Of a stretch of 64,000 nt of DNA, positions 32,449 through 41,095 are shown one piece after another. The stretch's first letter is position 1. The number at the start of each line of letters is the position of its first letter. This DNA is from Candidatus Hadersleviella danica (lineage in GTDB: Bacteria; Chloroflexota; Anaerolineae; Promineifilales; Promineifilaceae), in contig JADJSZ010000003.1 of NCBI GenBank assembly GCA_016711405.1, forward strand, positions 1 through 64,000. The letters are read 5' to 3'. A program made the position numbers and the translations under genes. The notes beneath the pieces were generated by a model that saw only the letters and a list, made by a program, of their open reading frames with translations, did no database searches and was not told where the DNA came from.

Positions 32449-32519
32449 TAGTCTGTCAGTCCCTCCGCCAACCACTCCATCATTCACCATTAAAAATTAA
32501 CCATTCACAATTCACAATT
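32449..32519. repeat. ATTCACA heptad repeat
   Basis: Words CATTCACCATTAAAAATTAA and CCATTCACAATTCACAATTC, ending at the stop of the DUF58 gene. A matching arm lies at 31694-31735 on the other side of the toxin-antitoxin pair. Confidence 0.75.
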
Positions 32520-33812
32520 CTACAACCGCATCTGTCCCTTTAATTCCAAATAGCGATTAATCACCGCAATCGAAAGCTGATTGGCGGGCACATCCAGCGT
32601 CAGCACCCCTTGCCGCTCCAGCGTTTCGAGGGCAATGCGCCGCTCGTCGAGCAACTGTTGGGCGGCCGTTTGCTGGTACACCCCCAGCGAATCTTGCGGC
32701 CGTTGCCCCGCCACCTCCCCCACATCTGGGTCACTAATTGTCACCACCACGGGCAAACTGTGCCGCGCCAAGCGCACCGTGTAGCGCAACAACTCATCCA
32801 TCGAACTACCCCCGCTCAAATCGGTGAAGATGAGCATGAGGGTGCGCTTGCGCTGTTTCGTGCCCAAATAGCTCAGGGCACGGCCGTAATGCGGCTCCAC
32901 AGGTTCGGGGGCAATCCGATAAAGCATCTCCAGCATCTTGTAAAACTGCTTTTTGCCTTGGGCGGGCGAGAGAAAATTCACCACCTCATCGGCAAAGGTC
33001 ATCAGGCCGACTTTGTCGCCCATGCCCGTGGCCACATACCCCAACAGCAACACCGCGTTAATCGTGTAATCGAGCTTGGCCATATCGGCCACAGGGCTTT
33101 GCATCATACGGCCGATGTCCAACACGGCCATGATGTTTTGGCTCCGCTCCGTCTGGTACTCCACCGTAATCGGCCGATGCCTACGCGCCGTCGCCTTCCA
33201 GTTAATGCGCCGAAAATCATCGTCGGGCTGATACTCCCGCAACCGCTCAAATTCGGAGCCTTGGCCGTAGAGCCGCGTGTGGCGCAAGCCCAGCTCTTGC
33301 AGGCGGTTTTGGCGGAGCAGGAGGTCATAGCGGCGCACCTCGTACAAATTGGGGTACACCTTGACGGGATGGGCGGCAGGCACGGCCGCTTGCCGCACCA
33401 GCAACCCCAGTGGCCCCAGCCAACGCAAGTGCAAATCGCCAAACGCATAATCGCCGCGCCGCAACGGCCGCACCGTGTACGTGGCTTGCCAGCTTTGCAA
33501 ACCCGCCACCCACCCCTCGTGGATGCGTTGCGAGATGACAAACGCCTCGGGCGGCTCATCGCGCACCCAAATGTGGCGCGGCTGACGGCCGCGCTGGCGC
33601 ACGGTCAGGTGGATGGGGTTCTCGGCTCCCAAACTGAGCTTGTCGTCGTGGGTGCGGCTCAGTTCAAAGCGGCCGATGGGGCCAGCCCGCCAAAAATCGG
33701 CCGCCAAAACGGCCGCGCACAAGAGCAAGTAGCCACCCGCCAGCCACGGCCAATCGGCCGCCCACAAGGGCGCGGCGACGGCCAGCAACAGCCCCGCGCG
33801 CAAGGTCAGCAT
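32520..33812 (-). CDS. DUF58 domain protein
   Basis: 430 residues. Two N-terminal membrane spans (LTLRAGLLLAVAAPLWAADW; WLAGGYLLLCAAVLAADFW), then the DUF58 core with the hallmark EFERLREYQPDDDFRRINWK followed by ATARRHRPITVEYQTERSQN, and a von Willebrand A-like fold after (IMAVLDIGRMM). It starts 1 base into the stop of the MoxR gene (TGATG), so the two are translationally coupled. MoxR AAA ATPases and DUF58/VWA proteins are thought to act as chaperone pairs for enzyme or envelope assembly; the client here is unknown. Confidence 0.92.
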   Translation of the reverse strand: MLTLRAGLLLAVAAPLWAADWPWLAGGYLLLCAAVLAADFWRAGPIGRFELSRTHDDKLSLGAENPIHLTVRQRGRQPRHIWVRDEPPEAFVISQRIHEGWVAGLQSWQATYTVRPLRRGDYAFGDLHLRWLGPLGLLVRQAAVPAAHPVKVYPNLYEVRRYDLLLRQNRLQELGLRHTRLYGQGSEFERLREYQPDDDFRRINWKATARRHRPITVEYQTERSQNIMAVLDIGRMMQSPVADMAKLDYTINAVLLLGYVATGMGDKVGLMTFADEVVNFLSPAQGKKQFYKMLEMLYRIAPEPVEPHYGRALSYLGTKQRKRTLMLIFTDLSGGSSMDELLRYTVRLARHSLPVVVTISDPDVGEVAGQRPQDSLGVYQQTAAQQLLDERRIALETLERQGVLTLDVPANQLSIAVINRYLELKGQMRL

Positions 33813-34768
33813 CAGCGGGGAACCTCCACTTGGCCGAGCAAGCGGCGCGTCACTGCGTCCGCATCCAGCCCTTCAATTTCCGCCTCGGGTTTGAGGATGA
33901 AGCGGTGGCGGCAGATGGGCGGCACGACGTATTTGACATCGTCGGGCACGACAAAATCCCGCCCTTGCAAGGCGGCGAAGGTTTTGGCGGCCAGCAAAAT
34001 ATGGGTGGCGGCGCGGGTGCTGGCTCCCAGCAACAAATCGGGCGAACGGCGGCTGGCGGCCGTGATGCGGGTGATGTAGTGCAAAATCCCCTCTTCCACG
34101 GTGATGCGTTCGATGGTCGCCCGCGCCTCGGCGATAAATTCGGCCGAGAGGAGCGGCCGTAGCCCCGTCTGCGCCAACTCGTGGGCGTTAAAGCCCATGC
34201 TGTAGCGGCGCAACACCTCTACTTCCACTTCGGGCGGGGCGTGTTCGACGATGACCTTGAACAAAAAGCGGTCGAGTTGCGCTTCGGGCAGGGGGTAAGT
34301 GCCCTCGTATTCGATGGGATTTTGGGTGGCGATAACCATAAACGGCCGTGCCAACTCGTACCGCTCCCCTTCCAAATTGATTTGCCGCTCTTCCATCGCC
34401 TCCAAAAGGGCGGATTGGGTCTTGGCGGGGGCGCGGTTAATCTCGTCGGCCAGCAAAATTTGGGTGAAGATAGGCCCTTTCTTGAGGTTAAATTCGCCCG
34501 TGGCCATGTTGAATACGCTCGTGCCCAAAATATCAGAGGGCATCAAGTCGGGCGTGAATTGGATGCGGCGGAATTGGGCTTGTACCAGATGGGCGAGGGT
34601 TTTGGCCATGAGGGTTTTGGCCGTGCCAGGCACCCCCTCTAGCAAAACGTGCCCGCCTGTCAGCAGGGCGATGGTCAGTTGCTCGAATGGCTCTTGCAGA
34701 CCGACGAGGACTTTGTCCGCTTCGCGGCGCATTTCGGCAAGGGTTTGTTGTAAGGCTTCAGGAGACAT
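33812..34768 (-). CDS. MoxR-family AAA+ ATPase
   Basis: 318 residues. Walker A is LLEGVPGTAKTLMAKTLAHL and Walker B is ILLADEINRAPAKTQSALLE; sensor 1 is FMVIATQNPIEYEGTYPLPE and the arginine finger region is AQLDRFLFKVIVEH. The C-terminal lid has SPDLLLGASTRAATHILLAA. Full length for the family. It lies between the DUF4350 and DUF58 genes, the classic cluster. Presumed ATP-driven chaperone for the neighbouring DUF58 protein. Confidence 0.95.
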   Translation of the reverse strand: MSPEALQQTLAEMRREADKVLVGLQEPFEQLTIALLTGGHVLLEGVPGTAKTLMAKTLAHLVQAQFRRIQFTPDLMPSDILGTSVFNMATGEFNLKKGPIFTQILLADEINRAPAKTQSALLEAMEERQINLEGERYELARPFMVIATQNPIEYEGTYPLPEAQLDRFLFKVIVEHAPPEVEVEVLRRYSMGFNAHELAQTGLRPLLSAEFIAEARATIERITVEEGILHYITRITAASRRSPDLLLGASTRAATHILLAAKTFAALQGRDFVVPDDVKYVVPPICRHRFILKPEAEIEGLDADAVTRRLLGQVEVPR

Positions 34769-34842
34769 AATTGTGAATGGGGAATTTTATTGCGGAATGG
34801 GGATTGCGGAGCCAGTGACAAATGACAAATGACCAATGACAA

Positions 34843-36000
34843 CTACCCCTTCATCCATTCGTCTACTTCTTGGGCAATTTGGAGCAGTTCTGTTTCGGTG
34901 GGGTATTGGTTTTTGAGGCGTTGGAGGAGGGTGAGGAGGGCGGTGCTGTCGAGGGTGGGGTGGTAACGGCCGAGTTCGGCCACATACGCCTCGTCGGGCA
35001 GGGTGGGGTTGACGCGATAGGTTTTGCCCAAGGTGCGCTTGAGCCGGGCGTGGTAATGGGCTTGGGTGGCTTGCCGCTGGCCTGTGCGCCGGTTCAGGTT
35101 GGCGATGGCGGTGATGTATTCGATGGGAGCGCGGCGGCGGTTGTCGCGGGGCAAGGGGATGGCACGGCCGAAACGCCGCCCGCTGAGAACCAATCCCACA
35201 AAGAGCAACAGCCCCACATAGAGGAGCGCTTGCCCCATGTTCGTTTGACGCAACCAATCGCCGGGGCCTGTCAGGGGAATTTCGGCCGTGTTGCGTTGGC
35301 CGTGGTGCCACTCATCAAACCAGATGGGTTGCCCTTTTTGGATAAGGTTGAGCAGGGTGAGGACAAAACGGCCGTTGTCTCCCTCGGCCAGCCCCGCATT
35401 GGTGAAGGGGTAGACGGCCGTGCTGAGGAGCCAGTGCCCCTGCCCTTGCGGAAGCCACACGGCGATGGGAGCCTCAGCCGTGGTGTAAAGCGGCACAAAA
35501 TCGGTGCGGGTGCTTTCCAGCCCCACCCATGCCCGGTTGGCCGTGAGCGGCGCGGGTTGGTCGGGTGCTGGGGCGAAAGGTGCGGCCAGCCACACGGGCT
35601 GGTCGCCTTCTTCTAGGGGGATGGGGCGAAAGTCAAGACGGCCGAAGACGGCCGTGGCACTCGACTGAGTGCCCGCCACCACCAGCGTGCCGCCCTCGTT
35701 CACCCAATTGTTGAGCGTCTCCCACTCCCCATCGGTAATGCGTTGGCTGGGGTTGAGCAGGAAGATGATTTCGGCCGTGGGGGGCAAGCTGAACAGGTCG
35801 AGGGCTTCGTCGCTGGTGGGGTAGCCTAGCTCGGCCAGCCAGCGGTAAAGCGCGGCCGTGCCCTCGGGGCTGGTGGAGCTGGCCAAATAGGGCAATGTCT
35901 CGGGCACGGCCGCTTGCTGGCGGGCCTCATACACCAACGCCACAATCAGCGCCAAAAAGATGGCGGCGGTGAGATAGGTATCGCGTGACCGAGAAAACAT
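34843..36000 (-). CDS. DUF4350 domain membrane protein
   Basis: 385 residues. An N-terminal span (YLTAAIFLALIVALVYEARQ) precedes a DUF4350 outer domain: PYLASSTSPEGTAALYRWLA with the S-P-x-G-T-x-A-L motif, later EIIFLLNPSQRITDGEWETL and GGTLVVAGTQ. A second span near residue 270 (QALLYVGLLLFVGLVLSG) and a cytoplasmic helical tail follow. Genes of this kind stand between DUF4129 and MoxR in the cluster. Function unknown. Confidence 0.88.
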   Translation of the reverse strand: MFSRSRDTYLTAAIFLALIVALVYEARQQAAVPETLPYLASSTSPEGTAALYRWLAELGYPTSDEALDLFSLPPTAEIIFLLNPSQRITDGEWETLNNWVNEGGTLVVAGTQSSATAVFGRLDFRPIPLEEGDQPVWLAAPFAPAPDQPAPLTANRAWVGLESTRTDFVPLYTTAEAPIAVWLPQGQGHWLLSTAVYPFTNAGLAEGDNGRFVLTLLNLIQKGQPIWFDEWHHGQRNTAEIPLTGPGDWLRQTNMGQALLYVGLLLFVGLVLSGRRFGRAIPLPRDNRRRAPIEYITAIANLNRRTGQRQATQAHYHARLKRTLGKTYRVNPTLPDEAYVAELGRYHPTLDSTALLTLLQRLKNQYPTETELLQIAQEVDEWMKG

Positions 36001-36091
36001 GGGAATGGGGATTGCGGAATGCGGAATGCGGAATGAGAGTATACGAGTACACCAGTATACAAATACACCAATAACGAATAACGAGTAACCC
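36001..36091. repeat. GCGGAAT heptad repeat plus TACACCA and CCAATAAC words
   Basis: Three word families side by side: GCGGAATGCGGAATGCGGAAT, then ACACCAGTATACAAATACAC, then ACGAATAACGAGTAACC. Spans the DUF4350/DUF4129 spacer completely. Confidence 0.8.
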
Positions 36092-36092
36092 C

Positions 36093-37058
36093 CTAACTCC
36101 CCTCATCGCGTACCTTTTGCAGGTCGGCGACGCGGACGGCGTAGGTTTGGTAGGTGGCTTCGTCTATGGGTTGGTAGCCGTACCAGACGCGGTCGAACAC
36201 GTCTACGACATCGCGCAGGAGGGTGAAGAGGTGGGGTTTGTGGGCGACACTGCGTAGGTATTCGCGGTTGGTGAGGGAGCGGTCGTAGCGCAGAAGGTGG
36301 CGTTCTTCGAGCGAGAGCAGGGTGGAGAGGTAGAGGTAGCGCACGGCCGTGCGATAATCGCCGCCCTGTGCCTGTGTTTGCGCCTGTTGCCATGCCGCTT
36401 TGGCGGTCAGCGGCTGTCCCGTCTCTTGGTCTGTCTCAAAATCTGCTTCGGTGACAAAATCGGCCGCGAGCGTGCGCAGGATGAGACGGCCGACGAAGAA
36501 CAAGGCCACGGCCGCGAGGATGCCCCACAAAACACCCCACAGCGACCCGCCCCCCATGCCACGGGGCAACCATTGGTTTAGGTAGAAGAGCACCCGCTCC
36601 CAATACCTATTCCATGCCGCTTCAAAACGGTTCGGTTGTTCGCTGGGCGCGTTAAAAGGGGGCTGATTGAGCAGTTGTTGGAGGGTTTGTTGGGCTTGCT
36701 CGGCCGCTTCGGCGGGCCAAACGGCCGTCGGCCAAGCGGCGCGTTGCGCTTGCAGGGTGGCGAGTTGGGCGTGGAGTTGGGCGGGTTCGGCCGTGCGCAG
36801 TTGGGCGGCGAAGGGGGTATGGTTGAGCGGCAACAGACGGCCGTCGGGTAGCTCCACGGCCGTGACGGCCGCCCATTGGCTGGCCAACGCCTCGCGCTCG
36901 GTTTCGCTGGGCGATTGGGCAAAGGCGACGGCCGTCTCATCCACCAACGCCCAATACGCCGCCAGCGTGAGGCTGGTGGTTTGGGCATGGGCGGCCGTGG
37001 CCACCCACAACCAGCCAGCCACCAATAACCAGTAACCAATAACGAGTAACCTGTTCAC
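36093..37058 (-). CDS. DUF4129 domain membrane protein
   Basis: 321 residues. Signal peptide at 1-25 (MNRLLVIGYWLLVAGWLWVA, then TAAHA). An outer helical region follows, then a membrane span near 190 (LWGVLWGILAAVALFFVGRL). The cytoplasmic DUF4129 domain comes from about 225: YRTAVRYLYLSTLLSLEERH followed by LLRYDRSLTNREYLRSVAHK. This matches the family's protein-glutamine-gamma-glutamyltransferase-associated C-terminal domain. The hydrophobic core of the signal peptide is encoded by tandem repeat words (GTTATTG, GTTACTG), an unusual origin. Adjacent to the membrane protein at 37065. Confidence 0.88.
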   Translation of the reverse strand: MNRLLVIGYWLLVAGWLWVATAAHAQTTSLTLAAYWALVDETAVAFAQSPSETEREALASQWAAVTAVELPDGRLLPLNHTPFAAQLRTAEPAQLHAQLATLQAQRAAWPTAVWPAEAAEQAQQTLQQLLNQPPFNAPSEQPNRFEAAWNRYWERVLFYLNQWLPRGMGGGSLWGVLWGILAAVALFFVGRLILRTLAADFVTEADFETDQETGQPLTAKAAWQQAQTQAQGGDYRTAVRYLYLSTLLSLEERHLLRYDRSLTNREYLRSVAHKPHLFTLLRDVVDVFDRVWYGYQPIDEATYQTYAVRVADLQKVRDEGS

Positions 37059-37064
37059 ATCTGC

Positions 37065-38051
37065 CTAGAAGCCGCCGAATTGGCTGGGGTTGATGAGAGC
37101 CGCGGCCGAGGCCCCGAACACGACGACGAACACAACAAAGATGGCGATGACAATGAGCGAGAGCAGAAAGAAATTCTTGAACTCCTCACCCGTGATAAGG
37201 CTCCCCGATGGGGCTTGGGGGACATTGCGGAGGATGTTGAGGGGGGATTTTTCGGCCGCATATTCATCTTCTTCCTCCATCTGACCCATCAGCATAATAT
37301 CCAGCCCCTCTTGCCGCACCCGCAAATCGAGGTAGAACAAGACATAGCTGGTGAGCATGAGCGGGGTGACGAAGAGGCCGATGAAGAGCGTGATAGCGGT
37401 GTTAATTAAGGTTCCCACAGCACTGGTAACGCCAAAGGTGGTATTGATGAAGAGTAAGGCAACCAAGGATGGCCCTACCGAAATGACAAAGGTGAGGAGG
37501 CCGATGACGGCCGCGAACCCTGCCACCGCCCAAAAACGGCCGCGCACCAGTTCCCATCCCCGGCGCACGGCCTTCACCCCATCCACCTGCTCCAGAACGA
37601 TAATGGGGCTGGCAATGCCAGCGATGATGCTCCACATAAACAACATGCCCGGAGCCGTAAACCAACCCACCAGCGGAATAATCAACCAGATGACGAAAGC
37701 GATGCCAGCGGCAAACGAAAGCACCAAAAGCAGAAATAGGGAGGCGATGTGGGGAGTGGTTTGGCGATACGCTTCGCCAATGCCAATGGGTTCGTCCAAA
37801 TAGGCGTGGGCAATGGCAAGGGAGAGGGCGGCCGAGACATAGACACCGAGGAGGCTGACCACAATGGAGCCAAGGCCAGAGACCAGAGCCAGATTTGGGC
37901 TAATGGCGGGCAAGGCGGAAATGCTGGCCGAGATGATTTGCACGGCCGCCAAAATGCCGATGAAGTTGAAGAAATTGCGCCGATACAAACGAAAAGCGCG
38001 GTCTAAAATTTGCCCAGTCGTCAGCGGGGTGAGGAGAAAATTTGGTTTCAT
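37065..38051 (-). CDS. Multi-span membrane protein of the MoxR/DUF58 cluster
   Basis: 328 residues from ATG 38051, chosen because the N-terminus MKPNFLLTPLTTGQILDRAF followed by RLYRRNFFNF is the conserved start of this family; the open frame reaches 38096. About six membrane spans (IGILAAVQIISASISALPAI; SLFLLLVLSFAAGIAFVIWL; VAGFAAVIGLLTFVISVGPS; ITLFIGLFVTPLMLTSYVLF). It resembles the membrane domain of glycerophosphodiester phosphodiesterase-like and DUF7544-type proteins that often open such clusters. No catalytic residues recognised. First gene of the minus-strand cluster. Confidence 0.75.
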   Translation of the reverse strand: MKPNFLLTPLTTGQILDRAFRLYRRNFFNFIGILAAVQIISASISALPAISPNLALVSGLGSIVVSLLGVYVSAALSLAIAHAYLDEPIGIGEAYRQTTPHIASLFLLLVLSFAAGIAFVIWLIIPLVGWFTAPGMLFMWSIIAGIASPIIVLEQVDGVKAVRRGWELVRGRFWAVAGFAAVIGLLTFVISVGPSLVALLFINTTFGVTSAVGTLINTAITLFIGLFVTPLMLTSYVLFYLDLRVRQEGLDIMLMGQMEEEDEYAAEKSPLNILRNVPQAPSGSLITGEEFKNFFLLSLIVIAIFVVFVVVFGASAAALINPSQFGGF

Positions 38052-38360
38052 AGGATGTCGTATAGAGGATGGGGAGGGGAATGATGGCCCCCTCATGGCT
38101 TCTCAATTGGCCAGAGTATAAAGTAAAGCGGCTCTGGCAAGCAAGAAGAGAGGCGGGGCAGGGTGTAAGAACAAGTTGTAAGAAGTTTGACACAGGGACG
38201 CAAGGGCGCAGAGAGCTTTCTCTGGGAAAGCTCCCCTGCGATCTTTGCGTTTCTGCGCCTCTGCATCAAAAAAAAGATTCAATTACAAGTTATTCGTACA
38301 CCCTAGCGAATATGGTTGTTTGCGTGGCTGGCTGGGCGGGGCTATAATTTGGCTTCTCTG
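38052..38360. other. Intergenic region upstream of tRNA-Lys
   Basis: 309 bases with promoters implied for both directions. Contains an imperfect inverted repeat of GACGCAAGGGCGCAGAGAG against CTTTGCGTTTCTGCGCCTCT (about 38197-38265), a further repeat-word family. A TATAAT-like element (GCTATAATTT, 38341-38350) lies 11 bases before the tRNA and could be its -10 box. Confidence 0.5.
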
Positions 38361-38432
38361 GGGCCGTTAGCTCAGCGGCAGAGCAGTTGACTTTTAATCA
38401 ATTGGTCGCAGGTTCAAATCCTGCACGGCTCA
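38361..38432 (+). tRNA. tRNA-Lys (anticodon TTT)
   Basis: Acceptor GGGCCGT pairs with ACGGCTC. D arm GCTC-AGCGGCA-GAGC. Anticodon stem GTTGA/TCAAT with loop CTTTTAA, so the anticodon is TTT for lysine. T arm GCAGG-TTCAAAT-CCTGC. Discriminator A; no encoded CCA. One G-T pair in the acceptor and one in the anticodon stem. Followed directly by a strong terminator, so it is a single-gene transcript. Confidence 0.95.
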
Positions 38433-38433
38433 C

Positions 38434-38470
38434 AAAACGCCACCTTCTTGCAAGGTGGCGTTTTTTTTTG
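38434..38470 (+). terminator. Intrinsic terminator of tRNA-Lys
   Basis: Perfect 9-bp stem CGCCACCTT/AAGGTGGCG with a 5-base loop followed by T9. It begins 5 bases after the tRNA end. Confidence 0.97.
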
Positions 38471-38490
38471 CGTGTTTTTTAAAGATGTAG

Positions 38491-38553
38491 TTTATAGGTC
38501 TATTGGTGTACTGGTATATTGAGAATACACCAGTACACCAATAGACCTATAAA
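38491..38553. repeat. Near-perfect 60-bp hairpin of TATTGGTG/TACACCAA words
   Basis: Arms TATAGGTCTATTGGTGTACT and AGTACACCAATAGACCTATA, extended by TTTA/TAAA, with a short ATATTGAGAATAC centre. It lies between the tRNA terminator and the convergent moeA end. Confidence 0.9.
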
Positions 38554-38586
38554 CAAAGAACCCGACGATGACCGCCCGCACCCACC

Positions 38587-39825
38587 CTATTGCATTAATT
38601 CCACCGCTACTTCTGCCCCAGCGGGCAGGCCATTGGCGGAGGGGGGGATGCAAAGCAAGCCATCGGCGCGGGCAAGGGTGAAGATGAGGTTGCTTTTGCC
38701 GAAGATGGGTTCGGCCGTGTATGTCCCATCGGCTTGGGGCACAAGGCGCACCGCCACCCAATCTTCCCGCCCCGCTTGGCTGGGCAAATTGGTGGCAAGG
38801 CGGGCGGTGATACGGCCGTGCGGCCGAGGTTGCTTCAGCCCCAACAGCCGCTCTAGCACAGGCACCGCCAAAATTTGGGCAATGATGAGGGCACTGACGG
38901 GGTTGCCGGGCAAGCCGATGACGGGTTTGCCGCCACAAACAGCCAAAATAGTTGGCTTGCCGGGGCGCACACTGACCCCATGCACCAATACGCCCGGCGC
39001 ACCCAAGCCCGCAATCGTTTGGGCTGTTAAATCCCGCGCACTGACTGAGGAGCCAGCGGTGAAGAGGAGCATATCGCATTCCGCCCACGCTTGTTCGGCC
39101 GTCGCCTTAAATGCGGCGGGTTCGTCGGGCAAGAGGGGGTAGAGGTGGGGACGGCCGCCTGCTTGCGCCACCAACGCTTGGAGGGTGTAGCTGTTCACAT
39201 CGTAAACTTGCCCCATTTGCAGGGGTTGCCCCGGCCGTATCACCTCGTCGCCGCTGGAAAGAATGCCGATGAGGGGTTGGCGGGTGACAGCAACCTCGGC
39301 CAGCCCGAGAGCCATCAGCCCGCCAATTTCGGCGGGGCGCAAGCGCACCCCCACTGGGATGACTTCGCGCCCTGCGTGAACGTCTTCGCCGACTTGCAAC
39401 ACGTTTTCGCCAACGGCGACAGTGCGTAAAATTTCCCGCTCCCCCGCCCGCGCCTCTTGGGTGTGTTCGACCATCACGACGGCATCGGCGCCGGGGGGCA
39501 ACATGCCGCCTGTGTGGATGAGCTGGCACTGGCCGCTGGTGAGGGGTTGGGTGGCGGCCGTGCCCATCGCCACTTCGCCCGCCACAGTCAGGTAGGCGGG
39601 TAAACTTTCGCTCGCCCCGAAGGTATCGCGGGCGCGAACGGCGTAGCCATCGACCGTGCTACGGGCGAAGGTGGGCAGGGGAAAAGGGGCGTAGACGGGG
39701 GCGGCCGTGATGCGGCCGAGGGAGTCGGCCGTGGGAATCCATTCGGCCGTGGGTTTGGTGGTGAGGTGGTTTAACAGCAGGCTTAACGCCTCTGGCGGAG
39801 GTAGTAACGTTAAAAATTCACTCAT
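38587..39825 (-). CDS. moeA: Molybdopterin molybdotransferase MoeA
   Basis: 412 residues from ATG 39825 (MSEFLTLLPPPEALSLLLNH), preferred over the open frame from 39861. It inserts molybdate into adenylylated molybdopterin. Family motifs are LPTFARSTVDGYAVRARDTF, GMLPPGADAVVMVEHTQE, VGVRLRPAEIGGLMALGLAE, GILSSGDEVIRPGQPLQMGQ followed by VYDVN, and LPGNPVSALIIAQI. Domain order and length are normal. It lies back to back with mobA, giving a molybdenum cofactor locus; no molybdoenzyme is in this window. Confidence 0.95.
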   Translation of the reverse strand: MSEFLTLLPPPEALSLLLNHLTTKPTAEWIPTADSLGRITAAPVYAPFPLPTFARSTVDGYAVRARDTFGASESLPAYLTVAGEVAMGTAATQPLTSGQCQLIHTGGMLPPGADAVVMVEHTQEARAGEREILRTVAVGENVLQVGEDVHAGREVIPVGVRLRPAEIGGLMALGLAEVAVTRQPLIGILSSGDEVIRPGQPLQMGQVYDVNSYTLQALVAQAGGRPHLYPLLPDEPAAFKATAEQAWAECDMLLFTAGSSVSARDLTAQTIAGLGAPGVLVHGVSVRPGKPTILAVCGGKPVIGLPGNPVSALIIAQILAVPVLERLLGLKQPRPHGRITARLATNLPSQAGREDWVAVRLVPQADGTYTAEPIFGKSNLIFTLARADGLLCIPPSANGLPAGAEVAVELMQ

Positions 39826-39890
39826 GCCTGCCAGTTTACCTACCCGAGGGGGAAGTGACAATTGGGTTTAACTGGCTTACAATGGGATTT

Positions 39891-39939
39891 GTCCCTTGTC
39901 CCTTGTCCCTTGTCCCTTGTCCCTTGTCCCTTGTCCCTT
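39891..39939. repeat. Seven exact copies of GTCCCTT
   Basis: Perfect tandem heptad array in the 134-base divergent promoter region of moeA and mobA. It is the purest period-7 array in the window, and an ideal site for length variation. Confidence 0.97.
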
Positions 39940-39959
39940 GCTCATTGTTAATTGCCATT

Positions 39960-40565
39960 ATGTACCATCGAGACCTTACAGTTGTTATTCAGGCGGGCGG
40001 CCGTTCTAGCCGAATGGGGCGGGATAAGGGGTTGGTTCCCCTCGGCGGCCGTCCTATGATTGAACACATCTTAGATGCGGTGGATGATTTGGCTGACGAT
40101 TTACTGCTCGTGACCAATAATCCGACCCAGTATTTGCATTTTGGCCTGCGCATGGTGGGGGATGAAGTGCCGGGGGCGGGGGCGTTGCCGGGGCTTCGCA
40201 CAGCTTTGCGGGCGGCCACTGACCAGTATGTACTGGTGGTGGCCTGTGATATGCCGTTTCTCAGTCGGGATTTGCTTCGCTATCAGGTGGATTTGGCGTT
40301 TGAGACGCAAAAAGATGTGATTGTGCCGCGTTGGGAGAACCATTTGCAGACGATGCACGCCATTTATAAACGGGCGACTTGCCTGAAAGCAATTGAAAAT
40401 GCGCTGGCGGATAAGCAGGAGCGGATGATTAGCTTTTTCCCGAGTGTGCTTGTCCACAAAATTGAACCTGCTGAGGTGATGCGCTATGACCCCCACGGCC
40501 GTTCCTTCTTCAGTGTGAACACGCCCGAAAATTTGGCCGAGGCGGAGAAAATGTTGGGAGAGTAG
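39960..40565 (+). CDS. mobA: MobA-type molybdenum cofactor guanylyltransferase
   Basis: 201 residues from ATG 39960. The open frame back to 39855 only reads through the GTCCCTT array. Nucleotidyltransferase fold with VVIQAGGRSSRMGRDKGLVP followed by LGGRPMIEHIL (GTP-binding motif), then PGAGALPGLRTALRAA and VVACDMPFLSRDLL, whose aspartate binds the metal. It attaches GMP to molybdopterin; related proteins transfer CMP. Divergent from moeA. Confidence 0.88.
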   Translation: MYHRDLTVVIQAGGRSSRMGRDKGLVPLGGRPMIEHILDAVDDLADDLLLVTNNPTQYLHFGLRMVGDEVPGAGALPGLRTALRAATDQYVLVVACDMPFLSRDLLRYQVDLAFETQKDVIVPRWENHLQTMHAIYKRATCLKAIENALADKQERMISFFPSVLVHKIEPAEVMRYDPHGRSFFSVNTPENLAEAEKMLGE

Positions 40566-40636
40566 TTTTAGTCTTTCAGTCTTTCAGTCGGTCAGCATTC
40601 ATTCCGCAAAATCCCCAATCCAAAATCTAAAATCCT

Positions 40637-41089
40637 ATGTTGTCTGCTGAAGTTTTGCACGAAATCGAGCGGTTGGGCGGCCGTTTTGACCTAAAACCCA
40701 ATGCCTCTGTCAAGATGGTGGACACCTTTGTCGGCCAAGTGGCCATGCCTGAAGCTATCCGTCAATTTGTGTGGGATGTAAAATGGCCCAAGGCCAACGG
40801 CGAAGGTTTTGGCTGGCCCATTCGCCGCTACCGCTCGCAATATGATGATTACCCATATGGGGTGCTGTTTGCCCACAGCGAGATTGTCGAGCGGTATGGG
40901 TTGGATGAACGGCCGTATTTCTGCATTGCCCACGATGCCACCCACTGGATGTACTTCATCCCCCTCGACACGGATACCCCTGCCGACCCACCCGTCCTTC
41001 GCATAGATCACACGGGAGTGTGGGATGAACCTATTCCCGAAGGCATCCCTCTCTCCAAATTTCTCGCTGATTTGGAGCCTGAGGAATAG
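40637..41089 (+). CDS. Uncharacterised protein, possibly SUKH-like
   Basis: 150 residues, soluble. The order of features resembles SMI1/KNR4 (SUKH) proteins: an N-terminal helix (EVLHEIERLGGRFDL), a middle AMPEAIRQFVWDVKWPK, then strands with a central acidic and aromatic core (FCIAHDATHWMYFIPLDTDT, PPVLRIDHTGVWDEP) and a final helix (LSKFLADLEP). SUKH proteins include many polymorphic-toxin immunity proteins, but no toxin gene is nearby. Assignment is tentative. ATG 40637 follows an ATCCAAAATCTAAAATCC repeat. Confidence 0.5.
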   Translation: MLSAEVLHEIERLGGRFDLKPNASVKMVDTFVGQVAMPEAIRQFVWDVKWPKANGEGFGWPIRRYRSQYDDYPYGVLFAHSEIVERYGLDERPYFCIAHDATHWMYFIPLDTDTPADPPVLRIDHTGVWDEPIPEGIPLSKFLADLEPEE

Positions 41090-41095
41090 CCAATC

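Noticed and set aside
39855..39959. N-terminal extension of MobA (MTIGFNWLTMGFVPCPLSLV)
   Set aside because: It is a translation of the GTCCCTT array; the conserved protein begins at ATG 39960.
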